Source of the DNA: Buddleja alternifolia
Lineage: Eukaryota > Streptophyta > Magnoliopsida > Lamiales > Scrophulariaceae
Length of the DNA stretch: 64,000 nt
Direction of reading: 5' to 3'
Assembly: GCA_019426215.1 (NCBI GenBank)
Contig: CM033394.1
Location: forward strand, 36,764,423-36,828,422
Shown piece by piece: positions 23,027 to 34,594 of this stretch. A model generated the notes under the pieces. That model saw nothing but the letters and a program-made list of their open reading frames with translations, was not told where the DNA came from and ran no database searches. The position numbers and the translations under genes are program-made. The stretch's first letter is position 1. Each line of letters begins with the position of its first letter.

Positions 23027-24290
23027 TCTGCCTCGCGTTCAATTCACATTATTGTTATTTAAAACACACGCTCGTAATGACTATCCACTATCAGATAAAG
23101 CTAAATTCTAAATCTACCAACTGTGAGATAAGGCTAAATTTTGAAACTACCCACTAACTGATAATAACTTCTACTATTTCAAAACATTACTAGATAATAA
23201 CAATAATACAGCCTAATGTGAATAGTAATTGAAAAATGAAAGCCTAAGTAAACAATTAAAACCTAAATTGGAAATTGAATAAATAATTTAAAATACTCTC
23301 TTTTAGTATTTTGGACCAGACGCATATCAATTTTACTCGCATAAGGAACATAATCGCATAGGTCATATAATCACTTATGTTCAAGTCTTCATGACACGTA
23401 GCTAGACATTAAGCATGGTTTGTAGATACCTCAAATTAGCTAGTGGTTAATTAATTTGTGACCTAATTCGTTCTTGGAGTATAACATTGGTAATTGATGA
23501 TTCAAGGGTCACTATAAAGTTGTGAACCTATTCCTAGCAAATGTTGAAAATAACGATTCGTACGCTCTCATTTTGTGCCACTAATTATATGGTGTTAATT
23601 ATTGAAAATTTATAAATAAGATTATATACTTGGAAAAATGTTAAATCAATTTTTGAATGAGTCAAAAAGAAATTAATTGATAGGATTATATCGATGGACA
23701 AATATCAAATCAATTCATCGACTCAATTAATTTAACTTTTAACTAACGAGATCAATAATTAACGGGTCTAGGAGGTCCAGATGTTTTATTATAAATGGTT
23801 TGGACCCAAATATAATAAATAAATAAATTTGAGGTGGTATCGAGGTTGCATGCAACAAAGGGTTGAAGACTATCAATATTCAGGAAGACGGAACAAGATG
23901 GGGAGACCACTTGGAAGAAAGAAGGAAATAAATTTTATGTTGATGCTAGGGCTACTCTCTATTGTCTTCTAATAAATATGATCTTATGATCATAGCCTTT
24001 ATTCTTCGAGCTCATATTTTTAGCCTTCCACACATAGATATTTTTCAAGAGACGTTTTCTCTCTAAAACAATCTCGTCTTGAGAACATCATATATTCTTT
24101 CATCCTTTGCATATATTCTAAAAAATACTCCGAGCTCGTCTCTCGTGTAAGAAATTACATGCATTTATATTTAAGTTATGTACAATATATGTCTGTACGA
24201 GATGCACGATTAACTTTAATTTTCCGACGTGTCCCATCCCGACACTTTTGCATGGGGAATGCGTTACAACCCCATTCCTATGGGGAAAAC
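23027..24290. other. Unassigned spacer
   Basis: No coding region or element boundary recognised in about 1.2 kb of AT-rich DNA. Confidence 0.4.
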
Positions 24291-25262
24291 TATGGCTATG
24301 TTTGATTACGTTTTCAACACCATTTTCGCCAGAAATTTTCGCCCGACATCGTTTGGATCACACAATTTTCATCCGAAAAAGTTGTTAATTTTTCTTCAAA
24401 AAAAACATCATCATTATGTCTCCCACTTTTTCTCACTCTCACGTTCTCACTCTCACTCTCTCACTTTCTCTCTCTCACACATATTATATATATATATATA
24501 TATTTTAATATGGAAGACGACATCCACAATGTCGTCTTCATATAAGATGTCGTCTTCACTTTATATATATATATATATATATATAAAGATATATATAAAG
24601 AAAATTGAAGACGACATCTTCAATGTCGTCTTCAATTTTCTTTTTTTTATTTTCGTAAATTAAATATAATATTATAATTAAAAATAATTATATATATATA
24701 TATTTTATACAAGCAGAATAAAAAAAATAAACGAAATTGAAGACGACATTTCTTAAATTTTCTTTTTTTTATAATTTTTGTAAATTAAATATAAATTTAT
24801 AATTAAATATATATATATATTTTATATATAATTTGAAGAAGGAAAAAAGCAAATTGAAGACCACATTTTCGTCTTCAATTTTTTTTAAAATTAAATATAA
24901 TTTTTTCTATATATACATATATATATATAGTTACAATATATATATTACTATTACCTACATATATACACATAAATTTGTACATATATACATATATATTTAT
25001 CTATATAATTATTATTACAATCTCAATATTATATTATAACTTTTAATTATTGACAGACAAAAACTTACATGATTTGACAGCTACAGTAATTTATGTTCCC
25101 TCTGAAAACAAAACCAAACACTATCTCACCAAAAAATCACTCAAAAATCAACTCCCAAAACATAACCAAACATTATCCCATCAAAATTGCACGTGTCCCC
25201 ATAAAATTTTCACCAATAATTCTCACCAAAATACCATCCCAAAACATAACCAAACATAACCA
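24291..25262. mobile_element. TA-rich inverted-repeat element with GAAGACGACAT hairpins
   Basis: The left end GGCTATGTTTGATTACGTTT and, on the other strand, the right end GGTTATGTTTGGTTATGTTT are imperfect inverted repeats about 970 bases apart. The interior is dominated by (TA)n tracts and copies of GAAGACGACAT in both orientations (24513-24557, 24600-24640, 24735-24755, 24850-24885). A target duplication could not be fixed. It may be a Harbinger- or hAT-type non-autonomous element. Reading frames through it are TA-repeat artefacts. Confidence 0.5.
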
Positions 25263-25265
25263 TAC

Positions 25266-25729
25266 TTTTAGTCCATTAACTTGGTCTCCTTTGTGTTTTA
25301 GTCCGTTAAGTTGACACCTTCCAAAATTAGTTCGATATCTTGTCACTTTTTTTAATTTTAGTCCTTTTCGCAGGGAAATTTCAAAGTCTTACCGTGAAAA
25401 TTTTAAAAATGGCCAGAAAAGACACTTAATTTGGGGATAAATTGCAAATGGAGAGAAAATTGGGCTGGAATTTGGACGGAAGGGTCCTATTTTAATTTGG
25501 TTCAATTGTATGTTGCAGCATAGTCATTGTCAATTTGCAATTATTTTGGTTCAATTGTAGTGTTGAGATATTAGAGTAAGGAGTAATGGTTTAATTTGGT
25601 AAGAATTTGAGATTTCCCGACGGAAAGGACTAAAATTAAAAAAAGTGACAAGATAACGGACTAATTTTGTAAGGTGTCAACTTAACGGACTAAAACGCAA
25701 GAGAAGCCAAGTTGACGGATTAAAAAAAT
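25266..25729. mobile_element. Fold-back MITE with TTTAGTCCRTTAA-type ends
   Basis: The left arm (TTTAGTCCATTAACTTGG, then AGTCCGTTAAGTTGACACCT and TCTTGTCAC) is repeated in reverse orientation at the right end (GTGACAAGATAACGGACTAA, AGGTGTCAACTTAACGGACT, CCAAGTTGACGGATTAAA). The arms are about 125 bases each. No target duplication was established. It abuts the previous element. Confidence 0.7.
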
Positions 25730-26149
25730 AATTTTCCCCATTCCTATGGCATCATTTGTTTAAGAGATTCAACCCGAGTGCTCAAGGATGCCCTCTATAT
25801 ATGTTAGTATATATCAAATTGAAACTATTCGCAATGCTATGGCCCTTTTGCTAAAATTTGGCGCCTTTCGCACATGCCTTGAATGATTTATTTCACATTG
25901 GTGGGGATCGGCTGAGGGATGATTTCATCTTCATAAGAAGTCTATTCGGGAGGACTTTGGGGCTTGCATGCTACATTTGGTGAAACGATATTTAACGCTT
26001 ATTGGCTTTGATGCTAGGTTTGATCGTGGCTGCTTTAAATTTGTCACCTTTGAATTTGTCCTGGCTGCTTCTTGTTTCTATACAAACTTTGTGACTGCAA
26101 ACATTGAATTAGAGATCGACTCGGTTTGATTTGTTCCGAAAAGTAGGAG

Positions 26150-26420
26150 TCTATCCTCCACTGGAACCATCAAGTTAAATTATGAGGGTAGGATGTTCAT
26201 CGAGGGCATGGAGCTAGCTGAGTGCCACAGATTGGCTAGGGAACTCATGTCTTGTGTGGATCTATTGCACAAATTACACGACTAAGTATCACTGATATGT
26301 TCCAGGATTTGATGCTAGGTTTGACTTTGGAGTTAGCGATCAGAGAGGGCATGAGAATATTATGGTCGAGGGAGACTCATCTAATTTATTTTAGGAGGAC
26401 CACAATTGTTCGAATGTGGT
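26150..26420 (+). pseudogene. Decayed RNase H (RVT_3-like) retroelement fragment
   Basis: Across different frames I can read KLNYEGR, LELAIREG and, in another frame, ENIMVEGDSSNLF. This is the order and wording of RNase H domains found in plant LINEs and related reverse-transcriptase-derived proteins. Frameshifts and stops break it everywhere and no complete domain remains. Upstream to about 25880 the sequence is GC-richer than its surroundings and may belong to the same relic. Confidence rests on the VEGDSSNL motif. Confidence 0.5.
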
Positions 26421-26488
26421 GTCATTATCCACTGTTCAGAGAACATTTTTTTTAATTTTTTTACTTGTGCTCCATCTCTTATTAGAGG

Positions 26489-26778
26489 TGTTGGAAATAA
26501 GCTTTAAAATTTTATTAAATTATTATTTATTTCCAATATTTTTATTTTATCATCATGTGCCATTTTTAATCTTATTTAGTTTAGACTAATTGCCTCATTA
26601 ATCTTTAGTTTATGAGATATTTGACCATTTCAATTTTTTTTATTAGTGGGCCTAATTATATTGTGACTATGATGATTTTTATTACATTGTTAGCGGCCTA
26701 TTAAGTCTCTCATAACGGACAAACTCTATTGTAGTATATATAGCTCATTTTATTGGCACAAAGTAATATTGTGAGAGT
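26489..26778 (+). repeat. LTR-like fragment, homologous to 35764 and 61860
   Basis: It begins TGTTGGAAATAAGCTTTAAA and stays similar over about 290 bases to the sequences at 35764 and 61860, including TATTAGTGGGCCTAATTATA-like and TTGGCACAA blocks, then diverges. The two other copies follow a GTGGTGGAT purine tract, as expected for the start of a 3' LTR. This copy appears truncated on its right. Confidence 0.6.
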
Positions 26779-26999
26779 TACTTAAATTAATAAAGAAAGA
26801 GTAATTTAAAACTGATCAAGTAATTTTTACTACCCTTCATTTATTCACTTAAGAATTGATCAAATATTTGTTTCTAAAATAAACTAATAAAAAATTGGTG
26901 TATTATTTTCAGCACAAAAATTAGTAGAAAATGGTGCCAAAATAGTTTAAAAGTAGCAAAATTATAAGCACAGAAAAGAGCCATTTAATAGAAAGCAAA

Positions 27000-27200
27000 T
27001 TTTTTCAATTGTCACATTGTGATGGTCAAACCAAGTGTCACGTCAGCAACATATCACGACAAACCAAACGTCCGTCAAGTCTAGGGACCATTTTGTTACT
27101 TTTGATAATTCCGGGACCATTTTGTCACGTTTAATAGTTCAGGGACCTAAATAGTACAAAGTGGATAGTTCAGGGATACAAAGTGTGTTTTGCCTTTTAT
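27000..27200. repeat. One-sided MITE end (GGGACCATTTTGT family)
   Basis: TAGGGACCATTTTGTTACTT, CGGGACCATTTTGTCACG and TTCAGGGACC are typical repeated words of a Mutator-like MITE arm ending TTTTGCCTTTT. I did not find the matching inverted arm nearby, so it seems truncated. Confidence 0.4.
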
Positions 27201-27763
27201 AAATAATGAGTTCAACTGATATAGACGAATGATTGAGAGGGCTATGAGAAACATGGTATGAACTGCTCTATACCGCCAATATGTTCTTCAAAGTATATAT
27301 TTTGTCTAGTTGATGATTTAATAATCGTTAATGTTGTCCCAAATGCTAGCATCGTCAGATTTGAGATTTTACCTAGCAACATTAATTGTTATGGCTTATG
27401 CTCACTGAGTTAGACAAATCTGTGAGCTAGAATGATAGTATAAATATGATGACTATCCGATCTTCATTTTGTGGTTTTTAAATGTGAATAGAGAGATGCT
27501 CAAAAGACGAGCGATAATGTTAGAGTTTGTTTGACTTGAAGTTTTAGTATGTTTCTCAATTTCATGGATGGAAATATAAAATCTTTTACTGCACTGAAAA
27601 ATTAGAAGGAGAAATGTGGTAATATTTACTATTTAATATTTAATATTTATTCCTGTAGAGCCTTATGTTGAGAAAAATGTGGGGGTAAATATACAAAGTG
27701 ATGTAGAGACTAACTTGAGTACATAAAATGATTTCCTCCTTGTGATATAAAAGAAAACCATAT

Positions 27764-28313
27764 TGATGTGTGTGGGTTTCACACCAATAAGAATATGCGG
27801 TATATGTTATGAAAATATGATATAAAGCATGAGATTAAATGTAAAGAACAAGAGATTTACGTGGTTCGATCTAATGAAGACCTACGTCCACGGGTGTAAA
27901 GTGGTTGCTCCGTTTATTCATCCTCATAGGGGGTATTTATACAAGTAATTGATAGATAGGCTAGAATGGTAAGTCAACTATGCCTAAAATACATAAGCTA
28001 ATAAAAATAAATCATGATCCCTTCATTTTGGTCGAGGTCTAATCATGTATATATGGTAAAGAAAAGGTAATCTGCTGGCTTGACCTCCGCAGGTCCGTAT
28101 ATGAAAAGTATTTTGATTGATTGATTCTTGTCTCCAGGCTTACCTTATATAGAATGCTCTACCTGTGCAGGTCAGGGCCAGCCTAACCTCCAGCTGAACA
28201 TATTTGAATAGGATGTCTTCTAGAAGGATCCGAGTCCGAAATGTCATTGGGCTTAGGCCCATAAAGTACTTATTTAGTTAGCTTGGCCCAACGACTATTT
28301 TCCACTCACATCA
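27764..28313 (-). repeat. 3' LTR of the LARD-like element
   Basis: It starts TGATGTGTGTGGG and ends CCACTCACATCA in plus orientation, and pairs with 34044-34589. On its left is CATAT and on its right the C-run complement of the polypurine tract. Confidence 0.88.
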
Positions 28314-28799
28314 ATAAGTCCCCCCAACTCTAAAGTTTAACGTAGTCAAGCTGTAAGAGTTTAAAAGAAACATGTATGGTGGGCCAAGCTGACGAAGTTG
28401 CCAAGCTGCCTCGGCTACATAGCTACTTGAGCTATAGAGCTAAGACGAACCTTCCTCTCCAGATAGATCCAAGAAATCATAATAATTGATTGACTTTCTT
28501 TACTCCACTTCATCTTTCAGTGCTTAATACTCCATTCTTCCAGTAAACTTCAAATGGTATTTTTGGTTTAGTCATGGCGATGGTCCACCAGTCGATGTAA
28601 TGTTGGGTCCACATACTATCCTAGAGGTGAATCCTCTCCCTTCTTCTTGTTGGTCCTCTTACAGGTCTGCCACCACAAGTGGTGCAGCCCATAGTTACTT
28701 TTCCAGCTTGTCTAGGGACGGGTACATCAAGTCTTTACGTGCTTTCTTCGAACCCTTAAGACCTACGCAGCTTGGCTAGTCGTGTCCATGATCTTTTAA

Positions 28800-29132
28800 T
28801 TGATCCACGGTCAATTTGATTTATGTTGCGGAGAAATTTCTTTCTCTGAGTGCCGACATCACAAAGTTACTTTTATCATTATGATCACGGAAGTGACTTC
28901 TCCAACTACGCCCGAGAATCCTTCATATGCAGGTCTGGTCGTCCTTCCTATAGTTGACCAACATGTTGTTGCCTCACCTGGGCAGCTTGTTGCTGAAGCT
29001 ACCCTTTCTGATTTAAGTAATGTTATTCCTTTCTTTTGCTTGCAAAGTAATTTTTGTTCCTTCATAAATTGTGTTTTTGAACAAGAGTGCGTATTCCTCT
29101 CTCATGCTTTCTCCTTCTCTTCACCTGCCTAG
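28800..29132 (+). other. 110-codon open frame in the LARD-like interior, function unknown
   Basis: It is open on the plus strand, opposite to the element's transcription, and intact in both copies (also 54940-55272) with few substitutions. It has no recognisable domain. Given the recent duplication, conservation is not evidence of coding. I list it only because the element has no other candidate product of this length apart from the tandem array. Confidence 0.15.
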
Positions 29133-29884
29133 GTTGGGGTGCCTAACCTCCCAGATCATCTCCATCGTTCAGGTCTAGCCGATGCACATGACGTCCCTTT
29201 ATAGTTAAGTACTTTTTCCAAGATATATTGTCTCATTTCTCTCCTTCCTCTTCCAGATAGTGCTAACATTACTCCTTCTATTGCTGTCGGGATAGAACCC
29301 ATACACGTTGCTTTTGAATGGGCATGTGTAGCTCCTAAACAATTTTATTTTTTTCGCTTTTTGTTATTTCCGTACATGCCCAATTTAGGGCAGGAACCTC
29401 CCTGCTCTTCTCTCTAACAAGGCTTTATGAATTTGCTATTTGTATATTTTTCTCATCTTACCTGACCTTCCCAGGTTAGGTTAGGGACATCCACTGCCTT
29501 CTCCCAGCTTGGGGTTTGTTTTGCGTTTGGGACATGTACTGCTCACCTTTGCCATTGCCTTACCTACCTTATTTCACAAAATAAATAAATAGAACCAAAC
29601 TTGCTCTACCTCCTCAGAAGAGTAGGTTAGCCTTAGTGTTACTTCATCACAAGATAAATTTAGTATGATAAACTGTGAATCAAATTGCTATAAAATATTG
29701 TGCTCATAAAATATCATGACCATACCTCCATCTTGGCATTTCAAAAATTCCCTCAGAATTTCCTGTGGAATCCGACATTCAATATTCCACACAAAAAATC
29801 AAACAAAATTCATTAGTTTCCACGCGGTACCTACCAGACCTGCACTGAGCTATAGCTCCAGCTAGGTCAGGTGGTCCACATTTT

Positions 29885-30230
29885 TGCAATCGTGGGGACT
29901 TGCCTTTCCACGCTCGTCAATTCTTAGTAACTTGCTTGACACATACAATCATGGGGACTTGTATTGTCACCGTGCAATCATGGGGACTTGTATTGTCACC
30001 GTGCAATCATGAGGACTTGCACTCACTTTTTTTCTCTCGTGCAATCGTGGGGACTTGCATTCGTACTTTCTCTTATGTAATCGTGGGGACTTGCATTGGG
30101 ATCAAAGTGGGGACTTGTACCACCTCTGTGCAATCATGGAGACTTGCACACGGGATCGAACACCCGTCATTAGGCGCGTACAATCGTGGAGACTTGCACC
30201 ACAACTATACAATCGTAGGGACTTGCATTT
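29885..30230. repeat. Interspersed array of GCAATCRTGGGGACTTGCA, 10 units
   Basis: Ten copies of a roughly 19-base motif (AATCGTGGGGACTTGCA with small variants) lie at irregular spacing in 345 bases. The duplicate locus (56025-56314) has eight clear units. Confidence 0.85.
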
Positions 30231-30410
30231 ACCTCCTACTTTATATCCCCTTTTTCCTCCCTCCGTACCAAAATATTCCTTGACGGGCTAGGGTGGCCAG
30301 TCCATACCGAAGGTATCCTTCCTTATTTCCCACATTTCTACATATCTTCCCTCCTTATTTCTTCTCCAACCTTATGGTTGCCCTTTCCTCCTTGTCGCTC
30401 CAAACCCCGG

Positions 30411-30975
30411 TAATGTGTGTGGGTTTCACATCAATAATATTTATATTAATATATGGGATAATATGAGTATTATGGTGAGATTTAACATATAATATAAGAG
30501 CGAGAATGTAAATGAACAAGAGATTTAACGTGGTTTGGTCTAATGAAGACCTACGTCCACGGGTGTAAATTGTTGCCTGGTTTATTCATCCTCATAGGGG
30601 GTATTTATAAAAGTAATTGATGGGTAGGCTAGATGGTAAGTCAACTATGCCTAAAATACATAAGGTAATAAGAATAAATCATGATCCCTCTATTTTGGGA
30701 AATAAATAAGGTATAAATGGTAAATATATAGAAACTTGGGGCTGATCTCCGCAAGTCTATATTTGGCAAGGTTGGTGATTGATTAGATCTTGTCTCCAGG
30801 CTGTCCATAATTAGCGCTGCCCTACCTGTGCAGGTCGGGACATCTAGGCCTCCAGCTAAGCATGTCCGAATATAATATCTTCTAAAAGAATCCAGGTCCA
30901 TAAAACCATTGGGCTTGGGCCCACAAGGTATTAGACTACCCAGCTTGGCCCAAGGATGGATTTCTACTCACATCA
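30411..30975 (-). mobile_element. Nested solo LTR (565 bp) of a related family, CCCGG duplication
   Basis: The sequence TAATGTGTGTGGGTTTCAC...CTACTCACATCA aligns along its length with the LTRs at 27764 and 34044 but is clearly more diverged. CCCGG lies directly on both sides (30406-30410, 30976-30980). Its first dinucleotide is TA where TG is expected, a point change. No internal region adjoins it, so it is a solo LTR inserted into the interior of the larger element. Confidence 0.85.
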
Positions 30976-31680
30976 CCCGGTATTCCTTAGAGTAGACTCA
31001 TAAATGTTCCCGAGGACCTACCCCTTCTTAATTTTCCCTGGCCTGGGGACCGTTTGATCTGTAGATGAATTATCCCTACCTAGACAGATCCGGGCCACCC
31101 ACCCAGATGGTACAGTCCTAACCTCCGGATACCTCCATTTCACCAACTCCCCGTTACTTTACAATTCAATATTCATCTTATGTATGTACACATATATAAT
31201 TTAATCACAAATTTCTCACAAAATAAAATCTTACTAAAAAATTAGAGCTTTGCATGTGACCTTGCAAAGAAGGCTTTTACAATCTCTAGGCTTTTACTGA
31301 AAGCACAACAATCAAAACTACAAAAATATTAGTGGTTTCGTGAGTCCATAAAAAGAAAGCACATTATAAATAATCAAACATAAGTTTCTTCAAATTTTGC
31401 ATGTTCCATGGGCCCAGGGAGTTGTTTTCTCTTGTAGATTCCTCTAGCTAGTAACTTTCCTGAAAAGATAAAAAATCATAAATCCATGAAGACAAATGTT
31501 AGTAAAAAGTGTAAGTCCTGCAAAAAAGATTATAGAAGTCTTAGTAAGTAAAACTCTTTTAATTGAATAATATTACAACTTAGTTTATGATATGGATAAA
31601 TAGCTATGCACATGATGCGTAGATGATGTCTGACCATGCCTATGATGTGCACGCAATGCTATGCTCATGATACCTGACTG

Positions 31681-32471
31681 ATGTCCAAGGAAGAGATTTG
31701 TTACAGAACTTTTTATGTTTCCTTTCGGTCATGCAAAGACCTAACTTGGATTCCCACACTTGCCGAGCAGCATGAGCTGCCTCAACTGTTACCGTCCTTT
31801 GTTAAGCAGCAGGAGCTGCCTCAGCTATTGTCGTTCTTTGCTGAGCAGCCTTGGCCACTTCAGTTATTACCCTCTTTTCCCACCTTTGCTAAGCAACCTG
31901 AGTTGCTCCAGCTATTACCAATTTTTCCCATCTTTGTTGAACAGCATGAGCTGCCTCAGTTGTTGCTAATTTTTCTCACTTTTGCTGGGCAGCATGACCT
32001 GCCTCAGCTATTGCCGATTTTTTCCAACTTTGTTGTGCAGCATGAGCTGCCTCAGCTATTGCCGATTTTTCCCACCTTAGCTCGGCAGCATGACCTGCCT
32101 CAGCTATTACCAATTTTTCCCACCTTTGTTGGGCAGCATGACCTACCTCAGTTATGCCGATTTTTCCCACCTTTGTTGGACAGCATGACTTGCCTCAGCT
32201 ATTGCCGATTTTTCCCACCTTAGCTGGGCAACATGACCTGCCTCAGTTATTGCCTATTTTTCCCACTTTTGTTGGGCAGCATGACCTGCCTCAGCTATTG
32301 CCTATTTTTCCCACCTTTGCTGGGCAGCATGACCTGCCTCAGCTGCTACCATCCTTTTTTGCCTTTGTTGGGCAGCCTAAGTTACTCCAGCTATTACCAT
32401 ACTTGCCACAAGTATACTACGGTCGCAGCTGGATTTTTCATACCTACATAACTAGCTCCCCAACGCCTTGA
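31681..32471 (+). repeat. 48-bp tandem array encoding 16-residue repeats, frame broken in this copy
   Basis: About 14 units, mostly 48 bases, encode QHDLPQLLPIFPTFAG-type repeats on the plus strand. The first two units are 39 bases (13 residues). One base is missing near 32153 (CAGTTATGCCG where other units have CAGTTATTGCCG), splitting the frame here (31681-32223, then 32154-32471). In the sister copy it is open throughout. The minus strand, which is the element's own sense, is also open through the units and reads RWEKSAIAEAGHAAQQ-like, helix-prone repeats. Confidence 0.8.
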
Positions 32472-33063
32472 TTCGTCGGTGATCTATAAAAATGACTTCA
32501 TAAAAAGATTAAAATAATTTTTCATCACTTCATGCACAATTTCTCATCATTTCATGCATACACCATATTTTCTCAAAAGGTCTCATAAATAGATAAATCA
32601 TAATTTACATACAAAACTCTTAGTTCCATATAAAATCTTTTGAAAGAGCATGACCGAGTAGACGACACTTTTGACTTTTAGAAAATAAAGCACATATAAT
32701 CATTGGATCTAATAATTGATAGCCATAAGAGTATTAATGAATTGCCAAAAAAAAAAAATGTTTTCAAATGTTACATCGTGGTTCAGCGCGAGGACGTAAA
32801 TTTGAAATCACAATAATCCTTGTACATGTTTTCATCCACTGAAAATTTACATAATAGGTGCATAGTTGTCCCTTCTCTCCATATTCATTGAAACACAACA
32901 AAAGTGAACTGGAATCTTGTTTAATTAGATCTTATGATTACTGACCTTAGGAACATTGCAATCCATTATTAACTATCAAGATACAGCAAGAGGTTAAAAC
33001 CCAGAATATTTGCAGTACAATGAGTTACTACCACTAAAGTAGGGTATTGAATGAAAATCTTGA

Positions 33064-33440
33064 GGGAAAATTGCATAAGACCCCTCTGTGATATGCAAAA
33101 CTTGTGTCAAACTCCCCTGTATTAATTTTTTTGCGAATCACCCCCTTGTGTTACTTTTTATTCTGCATATTCCCCCTTTTTTAGTTTTTTTTGGTGTTTT
33201 TTTATTCTGCATATAAATGTCAATCCAAATGCATTTTTGCCCCAAATATGTTTGTAATAGTTAAATAATTTAATTTGGGTTGGATTTAGAATATTTATGA
33301 TAGAAAAAACACCAAAAAAATCGAAAAAGGGGGAATGTGCAGAATAAAAAATAACACAAGGGGGTGATTCGCAAAAAAATTAACACAGAGGAGTTTGGCA
33401 CAAATTTCGCATATCACAGGGGGTCTTATGCAATTATGCC
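33064..33440. mobile_element. Mutator-like MITE, 377 bp, AAATCTTGA duplication
   Basis: AAATCTTGA flanks both ends (33055-33063, 33441-33449). The ends GGGAAAATTGCATAAGACCC and its near-complement start inverted arms of about 130 bases (GCGAATCACCCCCTTGTGTTA and its complement). It lies inside the LARD-like element and shares its ends with the element at 10816. Confidence 0.88.
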
Positions 33441-34043
33441 AAATCTTGAAAAATCTTAACTAGAAGAAGAATCTCATATTTATCCGTAATATTGTTGACC
33501 AAGGAATTATTTAAACATATAAGCTGGGAATCATGGGAATGAGCGACCAAAATGAGCACATGAGCACATGGAGAATGCATCAATACTTACCGACCATAAA
33601 TAAGGAAAATTGCAGATAAAATGAAGCGTATGGAGCGTAACATACATATATACATTATATATATATATATATATTTTGTTAAATGCTGGGAAGAAGGCTC
33701 TTTTGCATTGAGGAAATGATAACCAAAATCTAAAAAAGCGGACATGGAGCCTAATCTACTGTTCAATATAACCTTTTCTAATTAATTTAAATACAAAGAA
33801 AAATTCCAGCAGTTAGTACATACCTTGGTTATACGCATATGTATATAAATTCGTAAGAATTAAAGAGAAGGATATACCAAACCATTGAGATTGAATAACA
33901 TAAAACATCACCATTTTGATTGTAATTTTCTCACGTCTTGGACTTAATTTTTCCTGATTCTTTCATATATTCCCTCAAAATTTTGACAAAAAATTTTAAA
34001 AATAACTCACGTCTCGCTCAATATTCCCACAGATGGCGTCAAT

Positions 34044-34589
34044 TGATGTGATGTTTCACACCAATAAGAATATGTGATATATGATATAAAAATATGATAT
34101 AAAGCACGAGATTAAATGTAAAGAACAAGAGATTTACGTGGTTCGGTCTAATGAAGACCTACGTCCACGGGTGTAAAGTGGTTGCTCCGTTTATTCATCC
34201 TCATGGGGGTATTTATACAAGTAATTAATAGATAGGCTAGAATGGTAAGTCAACTATGTCTAAAATACATAAGGTAATAAGAATAAATCATGATCCTTTC
34301 ATTTTGGTCGAGATCTAATCATGTATATATGGAAAAGAAAAGGTAATCTGCTGGCTTGACCTCCGCAGATCCGTATATGGAAAGTATCTTGATTGATTGA
34401 TTCTTGTCTCCAAGTTTACCTTATATAAAATGCTCTACCTGTGCAGGTCAGGGCCGGCCGAACCTCCAGCTGAACATATTTGAATAGGATGTTTTCTAGA
34501 AGGATCTGAGTCCGAAATGTCATTGGGCTTAGGCCCATAAAGTACTTATTTAGTTAGCTAGGCCCAACAACTATTTCCCACTCACATCA
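34044..34589 (-). repeat. 5' LTR of the LARD-like element
   Basis: It is 546 bases, TGATGTGATG...CACATCA, followed by the CATAT duplication. The element's transcription would start here and run leftward. Confidence 0.88.
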
Positions 34590-34594
34590 CATAT

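Larger units (their letters stand above)
27764..34589 (-). mobile_element. Complete 6.8-kb LTR retrotransposon without recognisable gag/pol (LARD-like)
   Basis: The LTRs are 27764-28313 (550 bases) and 34044-34589 (546 bases), with TGATGTG...CACATCA ends. CATAT flanks the whole element (27759-27763, 34590-34594). Orientation is minus: a purine tract GAGTTGGGGGGACTTAT adjoins the left LTR (28314-28330), and a primer-binding-site-like ATTGACGCCATCTGTGGGAA adjoins the right LTR (34024-34043). The copy at 60.1 kb reads GGCGCC there. The 5.7-kb interior has no reverse transcriptase, integrase or gag motif on either strand. It contains tandem arrays, a nested solo LTR and a MITE. The LTRs differ by roughly 5% by eye, so the insertion is not very recent. 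Confidence 0.88.

Noticed and set aside
24833..25039. Tyr/Ile-rich frame
   Set aside because: Product of TA microsatellites.
29885..30230. CRISPR-like array of short repeats with variable spacers
   Set aside because: Plant nuclear context, irregular spacer lengths, no cas genes, and location inside an LTR retrotransposon.
30641..30901. 86-codon minus-strand frame
   Set aside because: It lies entirely inside a solo LTR; the same holds for 56728-56988.
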